A stretch of 32,900 nt of DNA from CAZLQF01 sp964561545 (GTDB lineage Bacteria > Bacteroidota > Bacteroidia > CAILMK01 > CAYYUA01), in NCBI GenBank assembly GCA_964561545.1, contig CAZLQF010000029.1, forward strand, positions 1-32,900. Reading direction: 5' to 3'. The translations under genes were made by a program, and so were the position numbers. Every line of letters begins with the position of its first letter. Positions within the stretch are counted from its first letter, which is position 1. This document shows positions 1 to 8,357 of this stretch, piece by piece. The notes beneath the pieces are model-generated. The model searched no databases. It saw nothing but the letters and a program-made list of their open reading frames with translations, and had not been told where the DNA came from.

Positions 1-741
1 ATAAAATTTATTTTTAAGCAAAATACTCATTAAAAGATAAACCAAAATTATAAGTGGAATAGCTGTGAAAAACAGCATAATGAACAATACAATGGCAATA
101 CTTAGGAAAATAAACCTGTATTCATTGCCGGCCCACTCCAAGCTTTGGAATTTGAGGGAAAACATGGGAATATTACTGACCATGAGCAATGGAACAATGA
201 TCGCGATTCCCAAAATCAGCCAAGGATTTAAGACATATTCAGAAAGATAGATGGTTTGGTATTGGATCAGCAGCATATCGAACTGAAGAATAAGTGGCAA
301 GGAGGCCACCAACAATCCGGCTGCGGGAACGGGCAAACCTTTAAAATGGGCTTCCTGGTCCATAGCAATATCGAATTTAGCAAGCCTGTAAGCAGCTCCA
401 GCACCATATGCAAATGGAATCAGGGCCAACACCGGTAAATTCAGCAAAAAAAGGCTATTCACCCAATTGGTGTGGGTTTTGATCATTAAAAAATGGAGTA
501 TAATAGCTGGCAATATGCCAAAGCTTACGACATCCGCCAGGGAATCCAGTTGCTTACCGGTTTTGGCATGAACTTGCAGTGCTCTCGCTGCTAAGCCATC
601 AAATAAATCAAAAACTGCGGCTACAATCACCATGATGCCCGCTAAGGCTAAATTACCATAAGCTACATGGATCATACCAATAAAACCACAAAACAGGTTG
701 CCCTGCGTGAGCAGGTTCGGCACATAACGCGTTAAAGCCAT
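1..741 (-). CDS. pssA: CDP-alcohol phosphatidyltransferase, probably phosphatidylserine synthase (3' end beyond window)
   Basis: The minus-strand frame starts at the ATG at 741-739 and stays open to base 1, so 247 codons are visible and the stop lies outside. The product begins MALTRYVPNLLTQGNLFCGF. It carries the complete CDP-alcohol phosphatidyltransferase motif DG-x2-AR-x8-G-x3-D-x3-D (DGLAAR ... GKQLDSLAD, about residues 61-83), whose aspartates bind metal and the CDP group. Several hydrophobic segments follow, consistent with an inner-membrane enzyme. PssA joins CDP-diacylglycerol and serine to make phosphatidylserine, the precursor of phosphatidylethanolamine. The start 'PNLLTxGNLFCG' is typical of PssA rather than PgsA, but I infer the substrate from similarity only. 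The visible length is close to the usual 230-260 residues, so little is missing. Confidence 0.88.
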   Translation of the reverse strand, partial: MALTRYVPNLLTQGNLFCGFIGMIHVAYGNLALAGIMVIVAAVFDLFDGLAARALQVHAKTGKQLDSLADVVSFGILPAIILHFLMIKTHTNWVNSLFLLNLPVLALIPFAYGAGAAYRLAKFDIAMDQEAHFKGLPVPAAGLLVASLPLILQFDMLLIQYQTIYLSEYVLNPWLILGIAIIVPLLMVSNIPMFSLKFQSLEWAGNEYRFIFLSIAIVLFIMLFFTAIPLIILVYLLMSILLKNKFY

Positions 742-892
742 TCAAAAAATTTGTTTAAATGAAAGCACGAAGATAACCATCCTTTATGTAATGGATATAG
801 AATGGGGTGGCAAAGGTTGGTGAATCGTTCCACGATACCTCTTAGGGATTAATTGTTGGATCAAGCATTGTTAACCTTTAAACTTTGTAAGG

Positions 893-924
893 TAATAAAA
901 GGAATACGGAAGAACCGGAATTCC
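893..924 (-). terminator. Rho-independent terminator after the lipoprotein gene
   Basis: Read on the minus strand, an imperfect hairpin pairs GGAAT and CCGG-side bases with CCG and ATTCC around a short TTCTT loop (901-924), followed directly by TTTTATTA (893-900). It lies 35 bases past the lipoprotein stop codon and well upstream of pssA, as expected for a terminator of the former. Confidence 0.55.
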
Positions 925-958
925 ATACTTAGCTAAAGATGCTTAGCAAATAATTGAT

Positions 959-1678
959 TCAAAAATTTTCTTTGTAGATCACCTGCGGGATCCCTTTTTG
1001 GGCTTTAATGCCTATTAAATGCGGACTAAAAGCCTTAAAATTTAAAACACTATCTGGCTTTTGGTTTTGAAGAACCGAGTAATAGAGCGTATTTTCAGAA
1101 GCATCTTTCAAAGTAACCGAAGCCGGTTTTTCTGGATCAACCCGTTTAAAATCATAGTGATTGGAAGTATCCAAACCTGCTTCTTGCAGCGTAACAACCT
1201 GGGCTGAAGTAGCATGCAGCACCAAATTGGACATTATGGAATCCGACTCAAGCTTCCATTGATATGAGGTTTCAGGTTGATTTTCTACGACCCTTATCTC
1301 ATAAGTCTTGGCCGGTGATCCGGTCTTCTTAAGAACCTGCACTTTAAAGGTGCCGGTTTGGTTCAGGGTAAATTGTTGTTTATCAACAAAATAGGTCACA
1401 TTTTGTGGACAGGGACCCTCTTCTTCTGATGCTTGTTTTTTACTGTAGCCCAATTTGATTACTTGATCGTTTCGTTCCCGAAAAACATCAGCCTTACTTT
1501 GGCAACCATTGGTCAAGGTACCTGAGGCTCTTATGGCAAAGGATTGCCCTGTGGCCACCGTATCCGGCATAACGATGGTTTCAGGGGTGTAAGCTACTTT
1601 GCGTTGATCAGGTAGGTTTTCCCGGCATCCGGCAAAAAGGAGGATGCATATTGTTAGCAGGCCAGTAAAAGGTTTCAT
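959..1678 (-). CDS. Hypothetical lipoprotein
   Basis: This 239-residue protein has a clear type II signal peptide: basic start MKPF, a hydrophobic stretch, and the lipobox LFAGC with the acylated Cys at residue 18, so it should be a lipid-anchored envelope protein. I do not recognise a family in the mature part. It is rich in beta-prone, Thr/Val-containing segments, and 'TGTFKVQVLKKTG' near the middle resembles an Ig-like or PKD-like strand pattern, so an extracytoplasmic beta-sandwich is possible but unproven. Two Cys residues outside the lipobox (in NGCQS and GPCPQ) could form a disulfide. The gene is flanked by its own promoter (1699-1730) and a terminator (893-924), so it looks monocistronic. 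The start is the first ATG after the promoter. Confidence 0.7.
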   Translation of the reverse strand: MKPFTGLLTICILLFAGCRENLPDQRKVAYTPETIVMPDTVATGQSFAIRASGTLTNGCQSKADVFRERNDQVIKLGYSKKQASEEEGPCPQNVTYFVDKQQFTLNQTGTFKVQVLKKTGSPAKTYEIRVVENQPETSYQWKLESDSIMSNLVLHATSAQVVTLQEAGLDTSNHYDFKRVDPEKPASVTLKDASENTLYYSVLQNQKPDSVLNFKAFSPHLIGIKAQKGIPQVIYKENF

Positions 1679-1698
1679 GATCGTCCTTTAATCCTTAT

Positions 1699-1730
1699 CA
1701 AAGCTAAACATTATAAGTTATGAAAACAAC
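1699..1730 (-). promoter_or_regulatory. Bacteroidota-type promoter of the lipoprotein gene
   Basis: On the minus strand, GTTG (1727-1730) is followed after 20 bases by TAGCTTTG (1699-1706), a full match to the TAnnTTTG -7 element of Bacteroidota primary sigma promoters. The ATG at 1678 follows 21 bases after the -7 box, giving a very short leader. Confidence 0.55.
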
Positions 1731-1924
1731 CAAAAACGATCCACCTATCATTCAGTCCTTCCAATACCATCATTTCAACTTTCCAGGACCGTTCCAAGCT
1801 CCGAAGCTTAGTAAACGAGACACCTTAAGAAGTAAAGCATGCAATGGTCTAATAGTGTGTTTTGGATGATAAATAACCGTTTAGATTGAGGGCCTTACAT
1901 GATGCACGCTTGGATAACGCCTTA

Positions 1925-2482
1925 TCAGTTGGCATTGAGATCGATTTGAAACGAGTCCTTATTTTGGTTGATTAATTCCAATAATTTTTCATGATCCATT
2001 TCCAAAGCGGCACTGGACAAGGTGACTGGAGTTCCGTGAATCCACTGGTTCCATTGCATGAACACCTTTTTGATCCAGGGTTGGGCCTGCATTACTTGTT
2101 GTGGTTCATGAAGGTTGAGTAGCAAAATTTGCTGACCCATCGATTGTTTGGGTTCCACTGAAGCAACGTTATCCCAATCAATGCGACCAGCATTCAAAAC
2201 ATCGGCATTGTCCACAAGGCCCTGCTGATCAAGGATTAATCCGGGCTTTGGGTCCATCAGCTTGATGAGGAAAAACACCAAGCTAAAACCGAAAAACACC
2301 ACCCCAATCATGGCAGAAATGCGTAAAACCCATATTAATAGGGAGGTAAACTGGTTGCTGATAATGAACAAATAAAGGCCTGCCCCAAACAATACAAGAT
2401 CATACAAAATGGAAAGCCCCATTTTCTTCTTGCTAAGGGCCACCTCAAGCCGGGGCAATTGTTGGGATTCTTGTTTTGCCAT
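1925..2482 (-). CDS. Small two-helix membrane protein, STM3941-like
   Basis: The likely product is 185 residues from the ATG at 2482; a TTG three codons upstream is possible but less likely. After a short cytoplasmic start (MAKQESQQLPRLEV) there are two membrane helices, roughly residues 25-45 and 50-75. A soluble C-terminal domain follows, with the pattern 'P.LILDQQGLVDN ... GRIDWDNVASVEP'. This layout and the 'GxIxWxxI' segment resemble the STM3941 family, whose function is not known. No catalytic motif is visible. The spacers on both sides are long, so the gene appears to stand alone. The family assignment is from memory of the pattern and is moderately sure. Confidence 0.65.
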   Translation of the reverse strand: MAKQESQQLPRLEVALSKKKMGLSILYDLVLFGAGLYLFIISNQFTSLLIWVLRISAMIGVVFFGFSLVFFLIKLMDPKPGLILDQQGLVDNADVLNAGRIDWDNVASVEPKQSMGQQILLLNLHEPQQVMQAQPWIKKVFMQWNQWIHGTPVTLSSAALEMDHEKLLELINQNKDSFQIDLNAN

Positions 2483-3120
2483 AAGGATCAAATTGAGGTA
2501 CTAATTTAAAATTTATGTAATTATGCAAGCCTTTTATTAGCAGCCTGGGTACAAGAGATCATTCCGTAAAAAAGGATTTAAAATAACTTTTTCATTTAAT
2601 GAATATAATTAGAATGCTGATGCCACAATGTTGCTGATGAAAGCTCCTGTTTGATTTTTATGCAAGGCTGATTTGATAAGGGTAGAAGCAGGAGCACACT
2701 TTTGCATAATGTAAATCATTTATGAAAATCAGCCTAATCTGCGTCATTTGCGGTCTATTTGGCGTCATAAAACTATTGAAAGCAGATAGCAAGGCCTTTA
2801 CCTATTAAAAGTGGTTAATGAAACCGGCATGTGGCCATCGAGAAAGTAATGATCCACTAAAACTCATCGTTAAGTCCATCAACCTCCGAGGCTACAAACC
2901 CTGGAGGTTTTCAACTACTTAGGCAAAGGTTTATTACTTCCTATTTAAAAGCATTGTTTCTTGTGGTGGTTTCTGGTACAATTTACAGAATGTCAAAACC
3001 ATCTTAAAAATTAGTATCACCTTCAATAACGATTGCATTAGGAAAGCCACCATCTTTTAAATTTCTTCAAGATATAAATTTGGATGGCTATAGGCTAACG
3101 TCTAAGATCACAATTCATCG
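2483..3120. other. 638-bp spacer without a convincing gene
   Basis: This spacer separates the receptor gene stop from the next minus-strand gene. It holds two inverted repeats: AACCTCC/GGAGGTT at 2881-2887 and 2903-2909, and a longer stem built on GCTCCTG/CAGGAGC at 2643-2649 and 2689-2695 with three further pairs inside and a loop of about 33 bases. All frames are closed within about 60 codons. One minus-strand frame (about 2911-3069) reads like protein in patches but has stops at 3004, 2983, 2941 and 2911. Confidence 0.5.
2881..2909. repeat. Inverted repeat downstream of the receptor gene
   Basis: The seven-base arms AACCTCC and GGAGGTT enclose 15 bases. Read on the plus strand the hairpin runs into TTTTC; on the minus strand, where the upstream gene lies, no T-run follows. 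It may be a dispersed intergenic palindrome rather than a terminator. Confidence 0.4.
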
Positions 3121-5631
3121 CTAAAACGAAGCTTTGAGCTTCAAATTAATCCTCCGGCCGGTAAGGAAGTTGGGAACGGCATATTGGTTGTTCCGAGTAT
3201 CGCGAACCCAGAAGTGAGAAATGGTATTCTGAACCCCAAAAAGGTTGAAAACATTGGCTGTAATCCAAACCCGGTCAAAGTATTTCAACACTTTTTTATT
3301 CGTTTCTTCATCCTTAGGTGGCCCGATGAGCCGCGAAAAACCAATATCAACCCTTTTGTAAGCGTCCCTCGTCAATTGATTGCGGAATTTCTTGCTTCCC
3401 GGTGGTCCATAAGGCAAGCCGGTACCATATTGAAGGTTGAGCGAAACTTTGTACTTCGGGAATTTTGGTAAAAAATCCTGGAAAAACAATCCTACTTGCA
3501 AGCGCTGGTCCGTAGGCCTTTTAATAAATCCAGGATCCTGAAGGGTAGAATCATTACCGTTGGGATCCTGTGTATAAAATTCATCACCATCGATCTTTTC
3601 CTTGGTTTGCATGACCGACAAACTGGCCCAGGAAGGTAACCCTCTTACAAACTCGCCATGCAAGCGCATATCGATACCGGTGGCATAGCCAACAGCACTA
3701 TTCTCCGCAAAATAGCGGATCCTTACATCCTCAATATCATAAGGGATTAAATCCTCCATGTATTTCAAATAAAGCTCTGTAGACCATTTAAAAGGCCGGT
3801 TCAGGATGTTAACGTACATTTCACTGCCCAGGACAAAATGGTAGGATTTCTGAGCCTCAATTTCCTTATTGATGTTCCCATCACGGTCACGGAACTCTCG
3901 GTAAAAGGGCGGCTGGTGGTAAGCACCCGCAGCAGCTCTAAGTTTAAGGTTGCTCTTAAGGTCCGGGTCTTCTTTGTTTTGCATGAGCTGGGTTTGGTTA
4001 TACTTGCGGTTGGGCTCAAAAACAAATTGCACCCTGGGACTTAAAAGCAGTTCTTTATTGAAATCCCAAAAATGCGCCCTAACGCCTGTGGTCAGGTAGG
4101 CATTGCTCATTTGATCAAGGGTGAAGGTGTTTTGCAAATAACCAGAAAAACGGTTATTTGCCAGTTCAAATTCATTATTAACAGACCGATCAAGTTTTAT
4201 TTGATCATTGGACCCTCTGGGCAAAGAATATCCTGATGAGTCCAAAAGCCGCCATTCTACCAACTCATCTTGAAGAGCTTCGTATTGGTAACGCAAGCCC
4301 CATTTCAACTCATGGTCAGCATCGCCCCATATGGTCTCACCTTTTTGCTGAAAACTGTAAATCTGAGCATTGAAACGATTACGCGCATGATTGAGGAAGG
4401 TGCCCACGCCTAAACTGGCTTTGGGCTCTTGAAAATCCTCTGAAGACGGATCTGTATCAATCTCATCAAGGAAATATTGTCCTAAAATGTCAAATTGCTC
4501 GCTTTCCTCAGTAATGTAGGAAGATGCAATAAAACGCAGCGTTGTTCGGTCATCCGGATGGTAAGTGGCCGACAAAGCATTCAGTAAGTTCTGGTATTCC
4601 AGTATTTCACTGCCTTCAAAGAAAATCCTTAGTTGTAAAACACGGTTGGGCGTACCGAACGAGGTTTCCCTTGAAGTAGGTTGGGTGATGTAGCGATTCC
4701 TGCCATAGTGGGTCAACAAGCCAAGCTGTAAATCGGAGGTTAGGTTGTAGGTTAAGTAGGATTGAAAATCAGTATAGGAAGGTTTGTAATCGCCTTCTAC
4801 ATCAAGAGAATTCAACAAATATTGGGTGTTGTGGTAGCGCAATCCTGCCAAGTAAGTAAACCGCCCATCATCAGCACTGCCTTCTACATGCGCATCTGCC
4901 CCCAGCAAGCTCCCTGAAACAGAACCCCCGAACTCAGTTGGCTGCTTGTAATCGATGTCAAGAACAGATGCCATTTTATCCCCGTATTTGGCTTCAAAGC
5001 CCCCAGCTGAAAAGTCTATGGATTGGACCAAATCAGGATTGATGATGCTCAATCCTTCCTGCTGGCCTGAATTTACCAAAAATGGCCTGTAAACTTCCAC
5101 TCCGTTGATGTAAACGAGGTTTTCGTTGTAGTTACCACCCCTCACTGAATAAGAAGAGCTCAACTCACTGTTGGAAGAAACGCCCGGCAAGGTCTTGAGC
5201 ACATTTTCCACACCTCCTGATACACTTGGATCCAAATCAACATTCTTTGGATCCACTTTGGTAAGGTTGTTTTCGTTATTACCCTGTTCTTCCATAATCT
5301 CTACAGGTTCAAGACTTAACTCAACCGGAAAAACCACGTTCAGTTCATAGGTGGTAAGGGGCTCTTGTTCAGGAATGGCGTGTTTTTGCTTAAATGAGTT
5401 CAGGTAAGAAAAACGCAGCGTTAACGATCTCCCGGCAGGGACCCGCAGTTCATAATCACCTTTCTCATCAGTGGTAGTACCTTCTCTTAATTCTACGACC
5501 TCCACGTTCACGCCTTCCATAGATGTTCCTGCGGAATCAGTAACATTACCATAGATCATGGCTTTTTCCTGAGCCCAGGAAGCACTAATGGAACCTACAA
5601 AAAAAACTATGAATAGAAGGGTTTTCCACAT
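3121..5631 (-). CDS. TonB-dependent outer-membrane receptor with carboxypeptidase-like N-terminal domain
   Basis: From the ATG at 5631 the product is 836 residues; the open frame extends 8 codons further to a TTG, but the ATG directly precedes a good signal peptide (MWKTLLFIVFF ... SWAQ). Next comes a CarboxypepD_reg-like beta-sandwich (about residues 20-105, 'YGNVTDSAGTSMEGVNVEV ... TTDEKGDYEL'). The plug domain follows, with 'NVLKTLPGVSSNSELSSSYSVRGG' and the ring-like 'NLVYINGVEVYRPF', then a long beta barrel with many aromatic strands ending in the C-terminal Phe (LKLKASF) expected for BAM-inserted barrels. Such receptors import large or scarce ligands using TonB/ExbBD energy. No SusD-like partner or substrate-linked enzyme lies nearby, so the ligand cannot be guessed. 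The frame is intact and of normal length. Confidence 0.92.
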   Translation of the reverse strand: MWKTLLFIVFFVGSISASWAQEKAMIYGNVTDSAGTSMEGVNVEVVELREGTTTDEKGDYELRVPAGRSLTLRFSYLNSFKQKHAIPEQEPLTTYELNVVFPVELSLEPVEIMEEQGNNENNLTKVDPKNVDLDPSVSGGVENVLKTLPGVSSNSELSSSYSVRGGNYNENLVYINGVEVYRPFLVNSGQQEGLSIINPDLVQSIDFSAGGFEAKYGDKMASVLDIDYKQPTEFGGSVSGSLLGADAHVEGSADDGRFTYLAGLRYHNTQYLLNSLDVEGDYKPSYTDFQSYLTYNLTSDLQLGLLTHYGRNRYITQPTSRETSFGTPNRVLQLRIFFEGSEILEYQNLLNALSATYHPDDRTTLRFIASSYITEESEQFDILGQYFLDEIDTDPSSEDFQEPKASLGVGTFLNHARNRFNAQIYSFQQKGETIWGDADHELKWGLRYQYEALQDELVEWRLLDSSGYSLPRGSNDQIKLDRSVNNEFELANNRFSGYLQNTFTLDQMSNAYLTTGVRAHFWDFNKELLLSPRVQFVFEPNRKYNQTQLMQNKEDPDLKSNLKLRAAAGAYHQPPFYREFRDRDGNINKEIEAQKSYHFVLGSEMYVNILNRPFKWSTELYLKYMEDLIPYDIEDVRIRYFAENSAVGYATGIDMRLHGEFVRGLPSWASLSVMQTKEKIDGDEFYTQDPNGNDSTLQDPGFIKRPTDQRLQVGLFFQDFLPKFPKYKVSLNLQYGTGLPYGPPGSKKFRNQLTRDAYKRVDIGFSRLIGPPKDEETNKKVLKYFDRVWITANVFNLFGVQNTISHFWVRDTRNNQYAVPNFLTGRRINLKLKASF

Positions 5632-5757
5632 GCGCGAAGCGGTAACCAAGGTCAATTAAATTGATGTGTCAAAATTAACTCAAAAAATGGGATTTTATTG
5701 TCGTGAGGCTTTCATCAAAAAGATTGTTAAGTTTGAAGTAAATACGATTTAAAAGCT

Positions 5758-6699
5758 TTGTTTAAGTATCAAAATATAGAAAGGCCGACCAGGAAAAGAC
5801 TTAAAGTTGTCTTAAAATGGCAATTGGACTGGAAAAAATCCGAGCCATTTTGAATGGAGGAAGCCCCTAACTACCAACCTCCTGTTCAAGCGCCTGATTA
5901 CGATCAAATATACAATCCGGATCAAAACCTTATTTAACTCACTTGGATTGGCCATGCCGCTTTTTTGATCCAGGTAGGTGGCTACAACATCTTAACCGAT
6001 CCTCAATTCAGCAACCGAGCCTCTATTGTAGAATTTGCCGGGCCGTAACGCTATGTAGAACCCGGACTTTCATTGTGGAAACTGCCCGAAATTCACGCTT
6101 TACTGATCAGCCATAACCATTACGACCATTTGGATGCCATAACCATTAGAAATCTTGGCAACCAAACCCGGTACTTCGCACCGATAGGATTGAAGCGCTG
6201 GTTTTTAAACAGGGACATGGATTGGATCAATGAGTTAAATTGGTGGCAAAGCACCAAGCTTGATAAACTGCCCATTCATTTGGTTCCTGCCAAGCATTTT
6301 TCCGGCCGCAATAGGGTCAATGTTGAAGCAACCCTTTGGGGCGGTTGGGTGATCGAAACTTCCAAGGGTGCTATTTATTTTGCCGGAGATTCGGGGTATT
6401 TTAGTGGTTTTGAACAAATTGGTGCTCAATTTGCTCCCATCCGACTTGCTATGATCCCAATCGGAGCTTACCGGCCACGTTGGTTCATGCACCCCATTCA
6501 TATAAATCCGGAGGAAGCTGTTAAGGTTCATCAAGAAGTAGGTGCTCAGTTTTCAGTAGGCATGCATTGGGGCACTTTCGCTATGGCAGAAGAACCCAAG
6601 CGAGAACCGCCAATTTACTTAGGAAAAGCCAAAGAAGAAGCTGGGCTCCAAGAAGATGGATTCGTTACAATGGCCTTTGGGGAGTCCTTTAACATTTAG
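5758..6699 (+). pseudogene. Metallo-beta-lactamase-fold hydrolase (NAPE-PLD/UlaG-like), broken by three in-frame stops
   Basis: One continuous plus-strand frame from about 5758 to the TAG stop ending at 6699 encodes a recognisable MBL-fold protein of about 310 residues. It is interrupted by TGA at 5851-5853, TAA at 5935-5937 and TAA at 6046-6048. Between and after the stops the protein reads through smoothly: 'LTWIGHAAFLIQVGGYNILTDP', 'FAGP*RYVEPGLSLW', then HNHYDHLD (the HxHxDH metal motif), a later KHFSGR, AGDSGYFSGF and GMHWGTF with the remaining ligands. The first stop sits where Trp (TGG) is plausible and the third where family members have Lys (AAA). The 3' two thirds is uninterrupted, so decay looks recent. 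A TTG at 6073 could start a 208-residue remnant, but that lacks the first strands of the fold. No ATG marks the original start; TTG at 5758 or a mutated ATG there is my estimate. Confidence 0.82.
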
Positions 6700-6991
6700 T
6701 CTTGACTAATCAATAAGGCCTATAAGCTTTGAACTAATAGGTAATTGCCCTTTTCAAGTAACTTGCATTATATCCTCTCCAACTGGGCCTTCTTGCTTTT
6801 ATACCTCTTCTGATATTAGTAAAAGGATTGACCGACTTGTAAAACATTTTTAATTCTTTTCTGCTATTGCCGCAAAAATCAGTTGGGACAAAATTAAGTA
6901 GGCAGGGTTTACTAAACCTACGATTGTTGTTTTTTCGATTAAATGCCAATTTCATGACGCCAAAAACAGAGGGCTCAAATTTATAATGCTT

Positions 6992-7603
6992 TTACTTAGC
7001 AGGGCTGGTCCATTGACTATCTTTAACCCGGAATCGCCAAGGTTTGTCAACGTATTCTTCTGCATAAGCTATCCCAACCCTTGGGCTTTCAATAATATCT
7101 TGGGGTTGGTAATGGATGCCAGTTTCTTCTAACCAGATTTTATTGCTTGTGACTAAATTTGTTTCATTGTCTTGGGTCGTAATGTTCAAAGCTTTGGTCA
7201 ATGAGCCAGGTCCTCCGGTTAATGACCGGTCGATTTTAGGTTTGGCTCTTCGGGTTTGCATCACCTCCACTCCCTCTTGAGGCTCTACCGCCCTCACAAG
7301 GATAGCATGCGGTACTTGTTCGGTATTGGTGATAATATTGAACAAGGCATGAACCCCATAACAAAGGTAGACATAAGCATGGCCGCCTTCTTGAAACATG
7401 CTTTTGGTCCGTTTGGTCAATTTGTTATTATACGCATGCGAAGCCTTATCTTCAGGACCGGCATAAGCTTCTGTTTCCACAATAATGCCACTGGTTCTAG
7501 ATTCGTTGTTGGACTTGCTTACTAAAAGCTTGCCAAGCAATTGACGGGAAAGATCAATCGCATCTGCTTGTAAGTAAAAATCACGTGGAACCACTTCAAG
7601 CAT
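6992..7603 (-). CDS. mpg: 3-methyladenine DNA glycosylase (AAG/MPG family)
   Basis: This 203-residue protein matches the alkyladenine DNA glycosylase family over its whole length. It starts with 'LARQLLGK'-type residues (LSRQLLGKLLV), has ETEAYAGPEDKASHAY with the conserved catalytic Glu, then 'GHAYVYLCYGVHALFNI', 'AILVRAVEP' and 'LTGGPGSLTKAL'. The enzyme removes alkylated purines such as 3-methyladenine to start base excision repair. It is the last gene of the minus-strand run gcvT - four-helix protein - comB - mpg and its ATG overlaps the comB stop by 8 bases, which suggests translational coupling. Its length is normal and no key residue is missing. Confidence 0.93.
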   Translation of the reverse strand: MLEVVPRDFYLQADAIDLSRQLLGKLLVSKSNNESRTSGIIVETEAYAGPEDKASHAYNNKLTKRTKSMFQEGGHAYVYLCYGVHALFNIITNTEQVPHAILVRAVEPQEGVEVMQTRRAKPKIDRSLTGGPGSLTKALNITTQDNETNLVTSNKIWLEETGIHYQPQDIIESPRVGIAYAEEYVDKPWRFRVKDSQWTSPAK

Positions 7604-8285
7604 TTTGATAGGCTTGCATTACTGTTAGCGAAATTCCATTATAACAGGGAACAACAGGAGCTTGATCCAAACTTAAACAAAAATCAATGTCTTCCTCAAT
7701 GTCGAGATTTTTAAGTCTTTGGAAATGAGAGGCGTGCTTTAAAAACCCTTTCACGTTGTTTTTCATACTCAAGTAAAGCTGTTCAGCAGCCAGGGCACCA
7801 TCACAACCCACGGTGTTTTTACCTTCTATTTCGTGGATTACTTGTCCTGCAAAAAGCGAATCCTCTAAGTTAAAACGGTTCTTCCAACCTGCACATATTA
7901 AGATTACATCCTCTTCCTTTTGGTCTAAATAATGCTTAATAGCAGAGGAATTAACAAATCCGCCTACCAAAATTTCCTTAGCAGGCAAGGACTTTTCAAT
8001 AGCATCCGTGCCATTGGAGGTGGTAAGCACCAGGTTTTGGCCTTTAAGCGCCTGATCCATTAAGCCTATGGGAGAATTGCCGTAATCAAATCCTTTTACA
8101 ACCCGACCTTCCCGTTCGGCCGCGACCTTATAACCCAATTTTTGATACCTCAAGGCTTGATCAAAAGAAGAAACAGGAATGATGAGGGCTATGCCATTAT
8201 GAAGCCCGGCACAAATAGCGCTGGATGCCCGAAAAACATCAATAACGACAGCTATTTTACCCGCCAGCTCATAGTAAGGCAACAA
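7596..8285 (-). CDS. comB: 2-phosphosulfolactate phosphatase family protein (ComB)
   Basis: The protein has the ComB signature blocks in order: VVIDVFRASSAI (start of the Mg-binding core), AEREGR, DYGNSP, LTTSNGT, ICAGW ... FNLEDSLFAG, and GCDGALAA. ComB removes phosphate from 2-phosphosulfolactate; in archaea this serves coenzyme M synthesis. In Bacteroidota the role is unclear, and a link to sulfonate or sulfonolipid metabolism is only a guess. The start is odd: the given coordinate uses a TTG at 8285, but conserved residues (AEVCFSPSLL) lie upstream in the same frame, which stays open to the stop of the preceding gene at 8358-8360 without ATG, GTG or TTG. An ATT near 8331-8336 would give the expected N-terminus. 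The gene overlaps mpg by 8 bases. Confidence 0.88.
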   Translation of the reverse strand: MLPYYELAGKIAVVIDVFRASSAICAGLHNGIALIIPVSSFDQALRYQKLGYKVAAEREGRVVKGFDYGNSPIGLMDQALKGQNLVLTTSNGTDAIEKSLPAKEILVGGFVNSSAIKHYLDQKEEDVILICAGWKNRFNLEDSLFAGQVIHEIEGKNTVGCDGALAAEQLYLSMKNNVKGFLKHASHFQRLKNLDIEEDIDFCLSLDQAPVVPCYNGISLTVMQAYQNA

Positions 8286-8357
8286 GGAGGGTGAAAAGCA
8301 AACCTCGGCAGATGGTAAATTAGAAGCTATAATAATAGAGTTTGATGGTTCTAAGCA

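Noticed and set aside
65..438. Two short plus-strand ORFs at the left edge.
   Set aside because: They lie antisense inside the phosphatidyltransferase frame, whose motif is complete.
2700..2775. A stretch resembling a short dispersed motif (CTGCGTCATTTGCGGTCTATTT).
   Set aside because: Only one copy in the window and no known function, so no feature is claimed.
2911..3069. A minus-strand frame after the receptor gene that reads in part like protein (KDGGFPNAIVIEGDTNF).
   Set aside because: Four stops in about 50 codons, no start and no family recognised; too little to call a gene remnant.
5670..5677. TAATTTTG box upstream of the TonB-dependent receptor.
   Set aside because: The -7 match is full, but no TTTG-like -33 element lies 19-21 bases upstream, and the box sits in very AT-rich DNA.
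6734..6955. A 73-codon minus-strand ORF with an ATG, just downstream of mpg.
   Set aside because: The translation is basic, of random appearance and without a recognisable motif, and no promoter was seen. It could be an orphan small gene, but I cannot support it.
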